Shown one piece after another: positions 28,956 through 38,938 of a stretch of 57,367 bases of DNA; the stretch's first letter is position 1; the number at the start of each line of letters is the position of its first letter. The stretch comes from Prochlorococcus sp. AG-363-C20 (GTDB lineage Bacteria > Cyanobacteriota > Cyanobacteriia > PCC-6307 > Cyanobiaceae): the NCBI GenBank assembly GCA_003280295.1, contig QCFI01000010.1, forward strand, positions 1 to 57,367, read 5' to 3'. The translations under genes were made by a program, and so were the position numbers. Below the pieces are notes generated by a model that worked only from the letters and a program-made list of their open reading frames with translations, was not told the DNA's origin and ran no database searches.

Positions 28956-29564
28956 ATGCTACTTGTTATTGATAACTACGACAGCTTTACTTTCAATCTT
29001 GTTCAGTACTTGGGTGAGTTAGCCTCCGCTTACCCTATTGCATCTGATATCCGTGTAGAGCGCAATGATGCTCTGTCTCTTCATCAGATAAGTGACCTTA
29101 ATCCTGGAGCCATATTAATTTCACCTGGTCCGGGCAACCCAGATCAATCTGGCATTTGCATAGAAGTTTTGACACAGTTGTCTCCAAATATTCCAACTCT
29201 TGGAGTCTGCTTAGGTCATCAGGCGCTTGCCCAGGCCTATGGCGGGAAGATTGTGCGAGCTCGTGAATTGATGCATGGCAAAACATCCCATGTTTTACAT
29301 CAAGGAGTAGGGGTTTTTGCAGGACTACCTCAACCATTAATTGCTACTCGATATCACAGCCTTATTGCTGAGCGAGAAACGTTACCCAAATGTTTTGAAA
29401 TCACTGCTTGGCTAGAGGATGGAACGATTATGGGGTTGAGGCATCGTGAATATCCACATCTTCAGGGAGTGCAGTTTCACCCTGAAAGTGTCCTTACAGA
29501 AAGTGGACATCAATTGCTCAGCAATTTTTTGTGCTTGACTAAATTCAGTGAAAGGGATTTTTAA
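28956..29564 (+). CDS. trpG: Glutamine amidotransferase of anthranilate/aminodeoxychorismate synthase
   Basis: Supplies ammonia from glutamine for anthranilate (tryptophan) or aminodeoxychorismate (folate). The 202 residues contain the oxyanion strand [11 protein letters not shown], the nucleophile C85 in GVCLGHQA, and the His-Glu pair in QFHPES. Whether the partner is TrpE, PabB or both cannot be decided, so pabA is an equal name. It ends the ybeY-dgkA-trpG run. Confidence 0.93.
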   Translation: MLLVIDNYDSFTFNLVQYLGELASAYPIASDIRVERNDALSLHQISDLNPGAILISPGPGNPDQSGICIEVLTQLSPNIPTLGVCLGHQALAQAYGGKIVRARELMHGKTSHVLHQGVGVFAGLPQPLIATRYHSLIAERETLPKCFEITAWLEDGTIMGLRHREYPHLQGVQFHPESVLTESGHQLLSNFLCLTKFSERDF

Positions 29565-29591
29565 TTCCTTGATTCTAAGGTTTCTAAATTA

Positions 29592-30329
29592 ATGCCAATG
29601 CATTTTCATTTTTGGAATCCTTTCTTGAGAAGAGTCTGTTTACCAATTTTCTTGGTCAGTTCTTCTAGTCTTTCAGCAATGGCTGGAGGAGTCCAAATAA
29701 CTAGTTTTGGTCATAGTTCACTCTTGATTAAGGGAGGAGGACAATCTGTTCTGCTTAACCCTTTTAAGGCTGTGGGCTGTGCTGCAGGACTCAAAGAGCC
29801 TAGATTGCGGGCAAATGTGATTCTAGCCAGTTCAGAGCTGGCTGATGAGGGTGCGAGAGTTGCGAAAGGGATATATCTAGTAAAGCCTGGTTCATATCGA
29901 ATAAAAGGATTGAATTTTGAAGGATTTACTGCCCCGCATGATCGCTTTGGAGGACGGAGGTATGGCCTGGCAACTCTTTGGCAGTGGACTCAGGGTGGTT
30001 TAAGTTTTGCTCATTTAGGAGGTAGTGCTGCTCCACTTACAGAAGAAGACAAGATCTTGATTGGTCGTCCTGACGTACTCGTTATTGCTGTTGGTGGTGG
30101 TGCAAAAGTTTACGACGGATTAGAGGCTGCAAACATTGTGAAATATTTAAGTCCTAGGCATGTGATTCCTGTTCAATATGTAAGAGGAAAGACCTCGGAT
30201 GATTGTGATCAAACGGGAATTCAACCTTTCTTAGATGCGATGAAAGGAACACAGGTGAGGAAAGTAGGTAAAACTCTTAATCTAAGAAATACTCTTCCTT
30301 CTCAAACTGTCATCAACATAATGCGTTAG
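29592..30329 (+). CDS. Secreted metallo-beta-lactamase-fold protein with degenerate metal site
   Basis: A 245-residue protein with an N-terminal hydrophobic segment (about 10-31, ending SAMAG), read as a signal peptide. The fold resembles UlaG-type MBL proteins: SFGHSSLLIKGGGQSVLLNPF opens the domain, SFAHLGG carries a later histidine (H141), and RHVIPVQY is the closing strand. The central HxHxDH motif is absent: the equivalent strand reads ILASSELADEG, keeping only an aspartate. Catalysis of the usual type is therefore doubtful. It lies 27 bases after trpG, likely cotranscribed. Confidence 0.8.
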   Translation: MPMHFHFWNPFLRRVCLPIFLVSSSSLSAMAGGVQITSFGHSSLLIKGGGQSVLLNPFKAVGCAAGLKEPRLRANVILASSELADEGARVAKGIYLVKPGSYRIKGLNFEGFTAPHDRFGGRRYGLATLWQWTQGGLSFAHLGGSAAPLTEEDKILIGRPDVLVIAVGGGAKVYDGLEAANIVKYLSPRHVIPVQYVRGKTSDDCDQTGIQPFLDAMKGTQVRKVGKTLNLRNTLPSQTVINIMR

Positions 30330-30336
30330 AACATGA

Positions 30337-31461
30337 TCAAGCTTCGATGCCATCTATTTCAGAAAAGGCGGCCCAAAATTGCGCCATTTGACTTGTAGTG
30401 CCAATACTTACCCGTAGTGAACCTTCTATTAACGGCTTACTTTTCATGTTCCTGACAAGAATCCCTGCAGCTCTCAGAGACAGTTCTATTTTAGAGACTT
30501 CATGTTTGGGCCAAATCAACAGGTAGTTACCGCCATCAATATGGTAACGCCTACCACTTTTGATTAACTTATGCTTAATCCAATCTCGGGCCTTTAAGAC
30601 CTCTTCGACATAAAAGTCGATATATGCTTGATCTGTCAGCGCTGCTAAAGAAGCTGTAACTGCAATACTGTTGACGTCATATGGACCTGTGACACGACTA
30701 ATTCTATCAACAACATGAGAGTTGCCGATAGCAAAACCAATCCGTAAGCCTGCTAAGCCAGCTGTTTTGGAGAGAGAACGTAGGACTACTAAATTCGGAG
30801 TCTGTGTGAAATTGACTTTTGGTAAGACACTATCGCCTGTGAAGGCTTCATAGAGTTCATCAATCACAATTAAGGTGTTAGGTGCTGTGGAAGCTAGTTT
30901 TAGTATTTTGTTTGCTTCTAATCTTGTTCCAGTAGGATTGTTAGGGTTACAGATGATTAGTATTTTTGGCTGCTGTTTTAGTAAAGCAGTTTGGATCTTT
31001 TCTAATGGAAATTGAAAACTCTCCCCTTCGTATGGAAAGGCAAGAATTAGCATGCCTTGCATATGAGCGCAGGGCTCGTAATAACCAAAAGTTGGAGTAG
31101 TTGTAATTAGTTGATCACCACTATCACCATAGGCATGAAAAATGGCATTGATTGCTGCATCTACTCCGTTGAAGAGCCCAATTTGTTCAGCTGTTACGTT
31201 GGTTGATAACTTGGCAGTCTTCAGGTTCGCTACAAGGGCTTCTCGAAGTCCATTGTATTCAGGGTAAATAGATATATGATCAGGTTGGAGATTCCGTATA
31301 GCTTCTATTACAAGAGAGCTAGGCCCAATTGTATTTTCATTAAAATCAAGTCGAAGTAAATGTCGTCGACCTTCTAATGGTGCTTTATAGGCATTCATTT
31401 TTTCTATTTCTAATCTAGGCATAGGCCCTTGAAAGGATTGAAGTCGTTCTGTAAATTCCAT
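30337..31461 (-). CDS. hisC: Histidinol-phosphate aminotransferase family protein
   Basis: PLP aminotransferase of 374 residues. Family features: LRLDFNENTIGPS near 40, the CNPNNPTGTRL motif, LIVIDELYEAF, and the PLP lysine in RSLSKTAGLAGLRIGFAIG. The best guess is HisC in histidine synthesis; a related aromatic or other aminotransferase cannot be excluded, and a second family member sits at 46.1-47.2 kb. Its ATG overlaps the argS stop by one base (TAATG), so translation is coupled to argS. Confidence 0.88.
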   Translation of the reverse strand: MEFTERLQSFQGPMPRLEIEKMNAYKAPLEGRRHLLRLDFNENTIGPSSLVIEAIRNLQPDHISIYPEYNGLREALVANLKTAKLSTNVTAEQIGLFNGVDAAINAIFHAYGDSGDQLITTTPTFGYYEPCAHMQGMLILAFPYEGESFQFPLEKIQTALLKQQPKILIICNPNNPTGTRLEANKILKLASTAPNTLIVIDELYEAFTGDSVLPKVNFTQTPNLVVLRSLSKTAGLAGLRIGFAIGNSHVVDRISRVTGPYDVNSIAVTASLAALTDQAYIDFYVEEVLKARDWIKHKLIKSGRRYHIDGGNYLLIWPKHEVSKIELSLRAAGILVRNMKSKPLIEGSLRVSIGTTSQMAQFWAAFSEIDGIEA

Positions 31462-33275
31462 TACATCCTCTCAAGAGTAGGTATACCTAGTAAAGTCAGC
31501 CCCATTTTCAGAGTCTGAGCAGTTAAGCGACAGAGAGCTAATCTGCTACTGCGTTGTGGTTCATTAGCTTTTAAAACAGGAATTTGATCGTAGAAGCGAT
31601 TAAACACTTGACTGAGTTCAAATAAATATGTGCATAGTCGACTAGGAAGTAATCCCTCCTCAACTTCGAGAATTACTTCGTCAAATTTTAGTAGTTCTCT
31701 AATGAGGGACCATTCTTTCAGTTCATTAAAGTCAAGGTTTTCTATAGCTATATCAAGGTCACCCCCCCCCTTTCTTGTTATCCCGGCTATACGTACTAAT
31801 GCATAAAGCAAGTATGGCGCTGTATTCCCTTGTAGTGCAAGCATTCTATCAAAACTAAATTGGTAATTGGTTTTTCTGTTTTGACTTAAATCTGCATATT
31901 TAACTGCTGCAATTCCTATAGTGTTGGAAACCTTCATGATAAAACTTTCACTTTCATTTCTTCCTTCCTCTTTGAGTCGAAGTCGAAGATCTGATTCGGC
32001 ACGACTAACTGCCTCCTTTAGTAGGTCGCGCAGTCTTATTGTTTCACCAGAACGAGTCTTGAGCTTCTTGCCGTCTTCCCCTTGAACGAGGCCAAACGGT
32101 ACATGTTCGATGCGACCATAATCTGGGATCCAATTTGCCCGTTTGGCAATTTGAAATACCCCTGCGAAATGATTTGCTTGGCCTGCATCAGTTACATATA
32201 TTAAGCGATGGGCTCCATCTCCTTCGGGAGAGGGGTTAAACCGATATCTTATGGCAGCCAAGTCTGTTGTTGCATAATTAAATCCCCCATCCTTTTTTTG
32301 AATGATCATAGGAAGTGGTTTTCCATCTTTACCACTAATGTTCTCAAGAAATACACACTTAGCTTCGTCATCATTAACTAATAGTTTTGAGCTATCTAGA
32401 TCATCAATAACTTGTTTTAAATATGGGTTATAGAATGATTCGCCTCTTTCAGTCAGACGTATATCTAATTGATTATATATCTGTTGGAACTCTTTTCTTG
32501 ATTGATCACACAGTAATTTCCAGGCTTTGATGGTTAGGGGATCACCGCTTTGTAGTTTTATTACTTCTTGACGGGCGGCAGTCTTGAAGGCTATGTCTTC
32601 ATCAAAACGTTTCTTAGCTTCGCGGTAAAAATGCACCAAGTCACCTAAGTCAATGGCGTTTGCCTTTGTAAGAGCTTCAGGGGCGACTAGTTTGAGATGA
32701 GTTATTAGCATTCCAAATTGAGTTCCCCAATCGCCTACATGATTGAGGCGTAAGACAGAGTATCCACGAAATTCCAATACACGTGCTAAGGAGTCACCAA
32801 TAATTGTGGAACGTAGGTGCCCTACGTGCATCTCTTTAGCGATATTTGGGCTGGAAAAATCAACCACTACAGAGCCATTACCTTGGACAGGTTTTGCAGA
32901 ATCCACTAAGGGGACCCCAAGTCGCTGATCTTTAAGCTGTATTCTTAGTTCTTCTTTCAGACATTTAGTTGTTAGAGTAAGATTTATAAATCCTGGGCCT
33001 GCAATTTTGGGTGGTTGACACAGGCTTGAGAAATCTTTGTTTGTTTGAAGTTGCTCGACGATAGCTAAGGCTATGTGGCGAGGAGACTGTTTCAATAATT
33101 TAGCTAAAGGTAAAGCTCCATTGACCTGGAAGTCACCAAATTCTGGCTTGCTCGCTGGTCCTAGTTGTGGATTGAGTGTTGTGTCGGATGCATGCGCTAT
33201 TTTGGCTGCCTCTGGGCAAGCTTTTTCGAGAGCACTCTGCAATTGGATTTGTAGGGTCTTGACAAGTCTGAGCAT
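31461..33275 (-). CDS. argS: Arginyl-tRNA synthetase
   Basis: Class I aminoacyl-tRNA synthetase of 604 residues. The HIGH-type motif is MHVGHLRST in [14 protein letters not shown], the KMSKS-like loop is [12 protein letters not shown], and the C-terminal helical domain ends GIPTLERM, as in other ArgRS. The N-terminal add-on domain is present. A run of nine G on the coding strand (31762-31770) encodes a GGG stretch in the C-terminal third. hisC follows with a one-base overlap. Confidence 0.97.
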   Translation of the reverse strand: MLRLVKTLQIQLQSALEKACPEAAKIAHASDTTLNPQLGPASKPEFGDFQVNGALPLAKLLKQSPRHIALAIVEQLQTNKDFSSLCQPPKIAGPGFINLTLTTKCLKEELRIQLKDQRLGVPLVDSAKPVQGNGSVVVDFSSPNIAKEMHVGHLRSTIIGDSLARVLEFRGYSVLRLNHVGDWGTQFGMLITHLKLVAPEALTKANAIDLGDLVHFYREAKKRFDEDIAFKTAARQEVIKLQSGDPLTIKAWKLLCDQSRKEFQQIYNQLDIRLTERGESFYNPYLKQVIDDLDSSKLLVNDDEAKCVFLENISGKDGKPLPMIIQKKDGGFNYATTDLAAIRYRFNPSPEGDGAHRLIYVTDAGQANHFAGVFQIAKRANWIPDYGRIEHVPFGLVQGEDGKKLKTRSGETIRLRDLLKEAVSRAESDLRLRLKEEGRNESESFIMKVSNTIGIAAVKYADLSQNRKTNYQFSFDRMLALQGNTAPYLLYALVRIAGITRKGGGDLDIAIENLDFNELKEWSLIRELLKFDEVILEVEEGLLPSRLCTYLFELSQVFNRFYDQIPVLKANEPQRSSRLALCRLTAQTLKMGLTLLGIPTLERM

Positions 33276-33345
33276 GATTGCAGATATACTATGTTTTGAT
33301 TAGAAGAACTTTGTATCTGGCTTGTGGGGATATTTGTTCCATGAA

Positions 33346-34200
33346 TTAGGTCTTTTCAAAAAGCATACTTAGATCGATCCAACTACTACGCGTTATTGGT
33401 GCACTGGTTGAGATCAAATCAATGCCTGATTTGGCATAGGCTTTTAAATTTATAGGGTCAATTCCAGAGGCTTCAAGGACAATTTGATTAGTTCTTATCG
33501 ACGCTAATTTTCGTAATTTAGGAACCAGATTGTGTAGTACTTCAGGAGGAAATGCATCTAGAAGGATTCCATCAGCACCAATCCGTGTCGCTTCTTCAGC
33601 TTGATCAGAGTCTTCAACTTCAATAATTATTTTCGAAGGCCAAGGTGCTGTTGCTCTAATTGCTTGAAATGCTGTCTTGATCCCTCCTGCCCATGCAATG
33701 TGATTCTCTTTCAGCATTGCTGCATCATCAAGGCCAAATCGATGATTGATACCACCACCACATCTAAATGCGTATTTTTCTAAAATACGTAATCCTGGTG
33801 TTGTTTTCCTGGTATCAGCAAGATGAACCCCGGTTCCTTTTAGTTCTTGAACTAAAGCATTTGTAGCAGTTGCAATACCTGATAAACGCATAATCAAATT
33901 TAATGCTGTACGCTCTCCTGCAGCAAGAGTTGCTGCAGGTCCTTTTATTTTTAAAAGTTGTTGTTCTGCATCGAAATATTCCCCATCTTTTACTAGCAAA
34001 TTCACTTGAACAGATGGATCTAATCTTTGAAAAATACGTTTTACCAAATTTCCACCACAGAAGATTCCTTTTTCTCTTGACACCCAGTAAGCAGACCCTG
34101 TGATCTCTTGAAGAGCAATGTTTGTGAGATCACCACGACCTAAATCTTCGTCTAGCCAACTGTCTAAAAGACGATTCAATCCAGGTGTATGTAGATCCAA
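33346..34200 (-). CDS. nadC: Nicotinate-nucleotide pyrophosphorylase (quinolinate phosphoribosyltransferase)
   Basis: Makes nicotinate mononucleotide from quinolinate and PRPP in NAD synthesis. The 284 residues contain DEDLGRGDLTN near 18-28, ERTALNLIMRLSGIAT, DTRKTTPGLR, KYAFRCGGGINHR, and LLDAFPPE, all hallmarks of NadC. The start is TTG at 34200; the next Met lies far inside the first domain. It stands between argS and mnmE on the same strand. Confidence 0.96.
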   Translation of the reverse strand: MDLHTPGLNRLLDSWLDEDLGRGDLTNIALQEITGSAYWVSREKGIFCGGNLVKRIFQRLDPSVQVNLLVKDGEYFDAEQQLLKIKGPAATLAAGERTALNLIMRLSGIATATNALVQELKGTGVHLADTRKTTPGLRILEKYAFRCGGGINHRFGLDDAAMLKENHIAWAGGIKTAFQAIRATAPWPSKIIIEVEDSDQAEEATRIGADGILLDAFPPEVLHNLVPKLRKLASIRTNQIVLEASGIDPINLKAYAKSGIDLISTSAPITRSSWIDLSMLFEKT

Positions 34201-34272
34201 GATGAGTGAACAGATGCATGTATTTTAAAAGAGCTTATTAAGCGATGTGGGTGAATAAACATCAAAAACACC

Positions 34273-35667
34273 TTACTTACCAATACAAAAGCGTGAAAAG
34301 ATTCGATCTAAAACAGCTTCTGTGACTTCATCACCCGTAATTTCTCCTAAACTTTTGATGGCTTCTCTAAGGTCGATAGTCCAGAAATCCCAAGGTAATT
34401 TCTGAGCTGCGACTTCTTTTGTACGTTCTAAAGCTGCAATAGCTATATCTGCAAGGTCACGTTGCCTTTCATTGAGGGCTATTTGCAGTCCTTGAGTTTT
34501 ATTGGCACCACTATTTGTTAATAAGGTTTGAATGAGATTGCCTTCACCTTCACCTGTAAGTGCGCTAAAAGTGACATCAGGCTCCATTGCGATTATTGCA
34601 TTCTTTTGAATGTTGAATTTTGAATCGTTTTGAATATCTGCCTTGTTGCCCACAATTATATGGGGGACATCTTTTGGAATCTGAGATAAAAGTGTGTCGT
34701 CATTTTTTGTCCATCCCCGACTTAGATCAAAAACTAATACAACAACATCAGCACCAAGAAGCGCTTCTTGACTTTTAGCTATACCAAGCTTTTCTATTTC
34801 TTCGTTCGTTGTCCGAATACCAGCTGTGTCGATAAGCACTATTGGAACACCTTCTAAAATAATTTCGCTTTCAAGAAGGTCTCTTGTCGTTCCTGGTAAA
34901 TCCGAGATTATAGCTCTTTCTCGCTTGCATAATCTATTTAAGATTGAGCTCTTCCCAACATTTGGACATCCAATAAGTGCAACTCTTAATCCTTGTCGGA
35001 GAAATAATCCTCGTGTTGCATCATCTATAAGTTCTTTTAGCTCTGCCTGCACCTCGAGCAATTTTTTTAAAACTTGCTTTCCGTCAAGAAGAGGTAATTC
35101 ATCTTCAAAGTCAACCCTGGCCTCTAATTCGCTTAATTGATCTAAAAGAACATTTCGAAGAGTTGTGATGCGTCGTTGGATCCCTCCATCTATTCCAGCT
35201 ATAGCGAGTTGGGCAGCTTGTCGGCTGCGGGCCCCTACTAATTCACTGATCGCTTCAGCTTGAGTCAAATTTAGACGACCATTGAGTACAGCACGTTGAG
35301 AAAACTCACCGGGCATTGCTCTCCTAACTCGGGGGTCGCTTAAGACCCTTTCAAGAACTTGTTGGACAGCTATTAATCCTCCATGACAGTGAATTTCTAC
35401 AACGTCTTCTCCAGTAAAACTGCGAGGCGCTTGCATGTTCAAAACCAGCACTTCATCAATGAATGCATTATTTTGTTTATTCATTACGTGCCCATAACAA
35501 ACTCTGTGGCTGTCCCAAAGCTTCTTTCCAGGTATAGAGACGATATTTTTTCCGACTGCTAATGCTTCAGGGCCGGAGATGCGTATGACAGCAATCCCTC
35601 CTTGCCCTGCTGCGATTGCTGTAGCAATTGCAGCGATTGTTTCTTCGGTAGGAAATGTCATAGTCAT
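34273..35667 (-). CDS. mnmE: tRNA-modification GTPase MnmE
   Basis: With MnmG it modifies the wobble uridine (xm5U34) of several tRNAs. The 464 residues show the folate-binding N-domain with RSFTGEDVVEIHCHGG and PGEFSQRAVLNGR, a central G domain (GCPNVGKSS near 228-236, DTAGIR, NKAD), and the essential C-terminal CIGK. All parts are intact. It is divergent from the DUF2062 gene with 70 bases between. Confidence 0.97.
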   Translation of the reverse strand: MTMTFPTEETIAAIATAIAAGQGGIAVIRISGPEALAVGKNIVSIPGKKLWDSHRVCYGHVMNKQNNAFIDEVLVLNMQAPRSFTGEDVVEIHCHGGLIAVQQVLERVLSDPRVRRAMPGEFSQRAVLNGRLNLTQAEAISELVGARSRQAAQLAIAGIDGGIQRRITTLRNVLLDQLSELEARVDFEDELPLLDGKQVLKKLLEVQAELKELIDDATRGLFLRQGLRVALIGCPNVGKSSILNRLCKRERAIISDLPGTTRDLLESEIILEGVPIVLIDTAGIRTTNEEIEKLGIAKSQEALLGADVVVLVFDLSRGWTKNDDTLLSQIPKDVPHIIVGNKADIQNDSKFNIQKNAIIAMEPDVTFSALTGEGEGNLIQTLLTNSGANKTQGLQIALNERQRDLADIAIAALERTKEVAAQKLPWDFWTIDLREAIKSLGEITGDEVTEAVLDRIFSRFCIGK

Positions 35668-35737
35668 TAATTAAGAATCATTCAATTTCCTTACGATTAA
35701 TCCCAGTCTGTAACTTTGCACTTCAGTTGGCTTTGAC

Positions 35738-36184
35738 ATGATTCAGATGTGGTGGAAATTCATTATTCGTTTACGCCGTTTTTTTCGTTGGCTTTGGTTA
35801 CAAGACGGTACTCCTGGCTATAAAGCGCGTGGATTAGGTCTGGGGATTTTTTGTGGATGTTTCCCCTTGTTTGGATTTCAAACACTTTTGGGCATAACTA
35901 TGGCTAGTTTATTTCGAGGTAATCATATACTTGCAATAAGTGGTACTTGGGTAAGCAATCCACTAACTTATTTGCCTCTTTATTTGTTCAATTATCGAGT
36001 AGGATCATTTCTGTTAGATCGTAGCCCTGGCTTACAGAACTCTAGCGAGTTTGCTTGGAAAGAAATATGGAGCGAAGGATGGATTCTGGCTAGCAGATTG
36101 CTTTTAGGTTCTTCATTAGTAGGAGCCTTCCTAGGGTTAGTAGTAGGTTCATTTATTTATTTAATTTTGAAATTACGCTCTTAG
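35738..36184 (+). CDS. DUF2062 membrane protein
   Basis: A 148-residue protein: an Arg/Trp-rich N-terminus, then the DUF2062 opening GTPGYKARGLGLGIFCGCFPLFGFQT with the first hydrophobic segment, a short loop (GTWVSNPLTYLP) and a second hydrophobic pair near the C-terminus. DUF2062 proteins are small inner-membrane proteins of unknown function. The gene is alone on its strand; a 380-base spacer follows. Confidence 0.82.
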   Translation: MIQMWWKFIIRLRRFFRWLWLQDGTPGYKARGLGLGIFCGCFPLFGFQTLLGITMASLFRGNHILAISGTWVSNPLTYLPLYLFNYRVGSFLLDRSPGLQNSSEFAWKEIWSEGWILASRLLLGSSLVGAFLGLVVGSFIYLILKLRS

Positions 36185-36564
36185 CTTGCTAAATGTCGAT
36201 AATAAAATGATAGTTTCTTCACGTTATAGTGGATTTGATTTCAGCTCCTATCCTTGTCGCTTAAAAGATTTATTATTACTTAACTAGGAAATCTGTTTAT
36301 CTCTATTGCTAGATTAATAAATAATTGAAAAAATGATTTTTGAAAGTTTGCACTTTTAGGTCCGGATAACGACTTCAGCTTTAGGTGAGTATAGATTATC
36401 AAAAGAAATATATAGACGCTTGCATTGAAAATGATTATTCACTTTTAGTGATCAAGTTTAGATCTAGTTTTACAATAATCATTGTAAAAATTTGAAAGAA
36501 AGTGCCAATTTATATTGTTAATATTTTTCATTAAGTAGCATTAATAGAGGGATCTTTTTATACT
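36185..36564 (+). other. AT-rich spacer between DUF2062 and spoT, no gene called
   Basis: This region follows two convergent genes. I read both strands and found only trivial open frames (the longest, 26 residues from 36207, has no ribosome site). It does hold a notable inverted repeat at 36468-36489, listed separately. No terminator with a G+C-rich stem was seen at either gene end. Confidence 0.5.
36468..36489. repeat. 9-bp perfect inverted repeat, possible operator or small hairpin
   Basis: TTTTACAAT and ATTGTAAAA flank the four bases AATC. All nine pairs match. The arms are almost pure A/T, so the hairpin would be weak and no T-run follows; a dimeric DNA-binding site is equally possible. 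It lies about 75 bases beyond the spoT stop, away from any start codon. Confidence 0.5.
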
Positions 36565-38904
36565 TTAATTAAGCCCTGTACGAGCAATGTCAATGACATC
36601 TGCCATGGATTTAATTTGCCCTATAGTTTTATTTAATTGTACTGCATTCTTTAGTTCTACTCTTAGTTCAATAGAAGCAGGTTTCCCATATGAGGTCTTT
36701 ACTCGGGCATCACTAACATTGATTCTGTTATCAGAAAGACGCATCAAGATGTCTTTGAGAATTCCCACACGATCAATTACTTCTATACGTAATTGAACGG
36801 GGAACCTCGCATGTTCTTCCGATGATCTTTGATTCCAATGAACTGGCAATCTTCTTTCACTAGGTATAGACGTCACATTGGTGCAATCTTGTCTATGAAT
36901 AGTGATTCCATGATTGCCCAATGCAACAGTGCCTAGTATTGGCTCTCCAGGAAGTGGACTACAGCAACCGCCTAGTCGGTAGTCCAGTCCTTCTACTCCG
37001 ATTATGGGGTTGCTCTCTAGTGAATGTGTTTTTGTTGGTGATAAGTTTGTCTGGTCTATCAGTTGCTTGGCTACATCAGAATTTGTTTCTGGCTCTTTGA
37101 CTGTCAAGTTCTGTAGACGTATTTCTTCTCGAAAACGATTTAGGACCTGTTGTTGTGTGATTGCGCCGAAACCTAGAGCGGCTAAAAGATCTTCTGTAGT
37201 TTGTAGGTTGCAGCGCTCTGCTACTTTTCTCATTGCATCACTATTAAGTAATGCTTCGAAACCATTACGTCCAACTTCTCGCTCTAAAAGCTCTTTACCT
37301 CGTTGAATGGTTTCTTCTCGATGACTTTTTTTGTACCACTGACGTATACGATTTCGAGCTGTAGGAGTGGCTACAAAATTCAACCAATCCAGGCTTGGAT
37401 GAGCAGTTTTGCTGGTGAGAACCTGAACAATATCTCCATTTTGCAGAGGAGTTAATAATGTGCATAAACGATCATTTATTCGTGTTCCGTGGCAATGGTT
37501 TCCCACTTCAGAGTGAATTCGATATGCAAAATCAACAGCGGTAGATCCCTTGCGAAGTCCAACTACATCACCTTTAGGTGTAAATACAAATACTTCTTCA
37601 TCAAACAGATCTTCTTTTATTGAAGCCAGGTAATCGTTGTGGTCGTTGCTGGCCCCTTCTTGTTGCCAATCTACGAGTTGTCTTAGCCAATTAAAACGTT
37701 CAGTGTCTCCTGCAGCTGGAGACCCCCCCTCTTTATATTTCCAATGTGCAGCTATTCCGAACTCTGCTATTCGATGCATTTCTGCTGTTCTGATTTGCAC
37801 TTCAATTGGTCTATGGCGACCAATGACAGCTGTATGTAAAGATTGATATCCGTTTGGCTTCGGAAGACCAATGTAATCTTTAAAGCGACCAGGGATTGGT
37901 CTAAAGGTTTCATGTACAACTGCTAATGCGCGGTAACAAGCTTCAACACTTGGGACAATGATCCTTAGTGCTGCTACATCAAAAATTTCGTGGAAGGCTT
38001 TTTCTTGTCTTTGCATCTTGCTCCAAATGCCATAGAGATGTTTTGGCCGGCCATTAACATCACAGTTTTCTAGCCCCACTGTGGCTAGTCGACTTTTAAG
38101 TAATTTGACAGTTACTCCTATTCGATCTTCTCTTTCACTTCGTTTAGTTGCTACTTGTTGTTGGATCTCACGAAATGCGTCTGCTTCCAGCAGCTTAAAA
38201 GCTAGATCTTCAAGTTCCCATTTAAAACGCCCGATCCCAAGACGATTCGCTAATGGGGCATAGATCTCACGAGTTTCACGAGCAACTCGTTGCTGCTTAT
38301 CTAATTGCAGGGATCCTAAAGTTCGCATGTTGTGAAGTCTGTCTGCAAGTTTGACCAAAACAACTCGAATATCACTGGCCATTGCTAGAAACATTTTCCG
38401 TAGATTTTCTGCTTGCGCTTCGGTGCGATTCGTGAAATGAATTCCACCTAGTTTCGTCACTCCTTCAACTAAATCTTTAATTTCTTTTCCAAAAAAGCTT
38501 TCTAATTGTTCTGGAGTGAGATCTGTGTCTTCTAAGACATCATGTAGGAATCCTGCAGCTATAACACTGGGACTTGCACCAATGTCTCTTAAGAGATCTG
38601 CTACTGCTATTGGGTGGACGATATAGGGCTCTCCACTGGCTCTAAATTGCCCATCGTGGAGTTGGAAGGCTAAATCAAAAGACCCTGCCAAAAGCCCTTC
38701 TACATCTGTTGGACAGCTTTTCCCAAGAGCAGGAGGACTTTGCTCAAGACAATTTTTTAACCAATCTGGAATGCTAACTCCATACTCTTCAATACTTTTG
38801 ACTGGATTAGATCTAAGGTGATATTCATCGGGCAGCTTGGAATTACAGACCGTATTGGTCTGTTTCAAATCGGTCGCAGGACTTGCGTTAAGCATCCGAT
38901 TCAC
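36565..38904 (-). CDS. spoT: Bifunctional (p)ppGpp synthetase/hydrolase (Rsh/SpoT)
   Basis: Controls the stringent response alarmone. The 779 residues contain the HD hydrolase domain (HD at 121-122 in FLHDVLEDT), the synthetase domain with RFKDYIGLPKPNGYQSLHT, a TGS domain (EEVFVFTPKGDVVGL), and a C-terminal ACT domain. The RFKD motif is the form found in bifunctional enzymes rather than the acidic RelA form. The start is GTG at 38904, with an ATG three codons later. It is divergent from the ABC gene by 34 bases. Confidence 0.95.
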   Translation of the reverse strand: MNRMLNASPATDLKQTNTVCNSKLPDEYHLRSNPVKSIEEYGVSIPDWLKNCLEQSPPALGKSCPTDVEGLLAGSFDLAFQLHDGQFRASGEPYIVHPIAVADLLRDIGASPSVIAAGFLHDVLEDTDLTPEQLESFFGKEIKDLVEGVTKLGGIHFTNRTEAQAENLRKMFLAMASDIRVVLVKLADRLHNMRTLGSLQLDKQQRVARETREIYAPLANRLGIGRFKWELEDLAFKLLEADAFREIQQQVATKRSEREDRIGVTVKLLKSRLATVGLENCDVNGRPKHLYGIWSKMQRQEKAFHEIFDVAALRIIVPSVEACYRALAVVHETFRPIPGRFKDYIGLPKPNGYQSLHTAVIGRHRPIEVQIRTAEMHRIAEFGIAAHWKYKEGGSPAAGDTERFNWLRQLVDWQQEGASNDHNDYLASIKEDLFDEEVFVFTPKGDVVGLRKGSTAVDFAYRIHSEVGNHCHGTRINDRLCTLLTPLQNGDIVQVLTSKTAHPSLDWLNFVATPTARNRIRQWYKKSHREETIQRGKELLEREVGRNGFEALLNSDAMRKVAERCNLQTTEDLLAALGFGAITQQQVLNRFREEIRLQNLTVKEPETNSDVAKQLIDQTNLSPTKTHSLESNPIIGVEGLDYRLGGCCSPLPGEPILGTVALGNHGITIHRQDCTNVTSIPSERRLPVHWNQRSSEEHARFPVQLRIEVIDRVGILKDILMRLSDNRINVSDARVKTSYGKPASIELRVELKNAVQLNKTIGQIKSMADVIDIARTGLN

Positions 38905-38938
38905 CTGATTTACCCATGATATTCAGACTGAGGAACCC

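Noticed and set aside
36207-36287. 26-residue open frame in the spoT-DUF2062 spacer
   Set aside because: No ribosome site and no recognisable motif; expected by chance.
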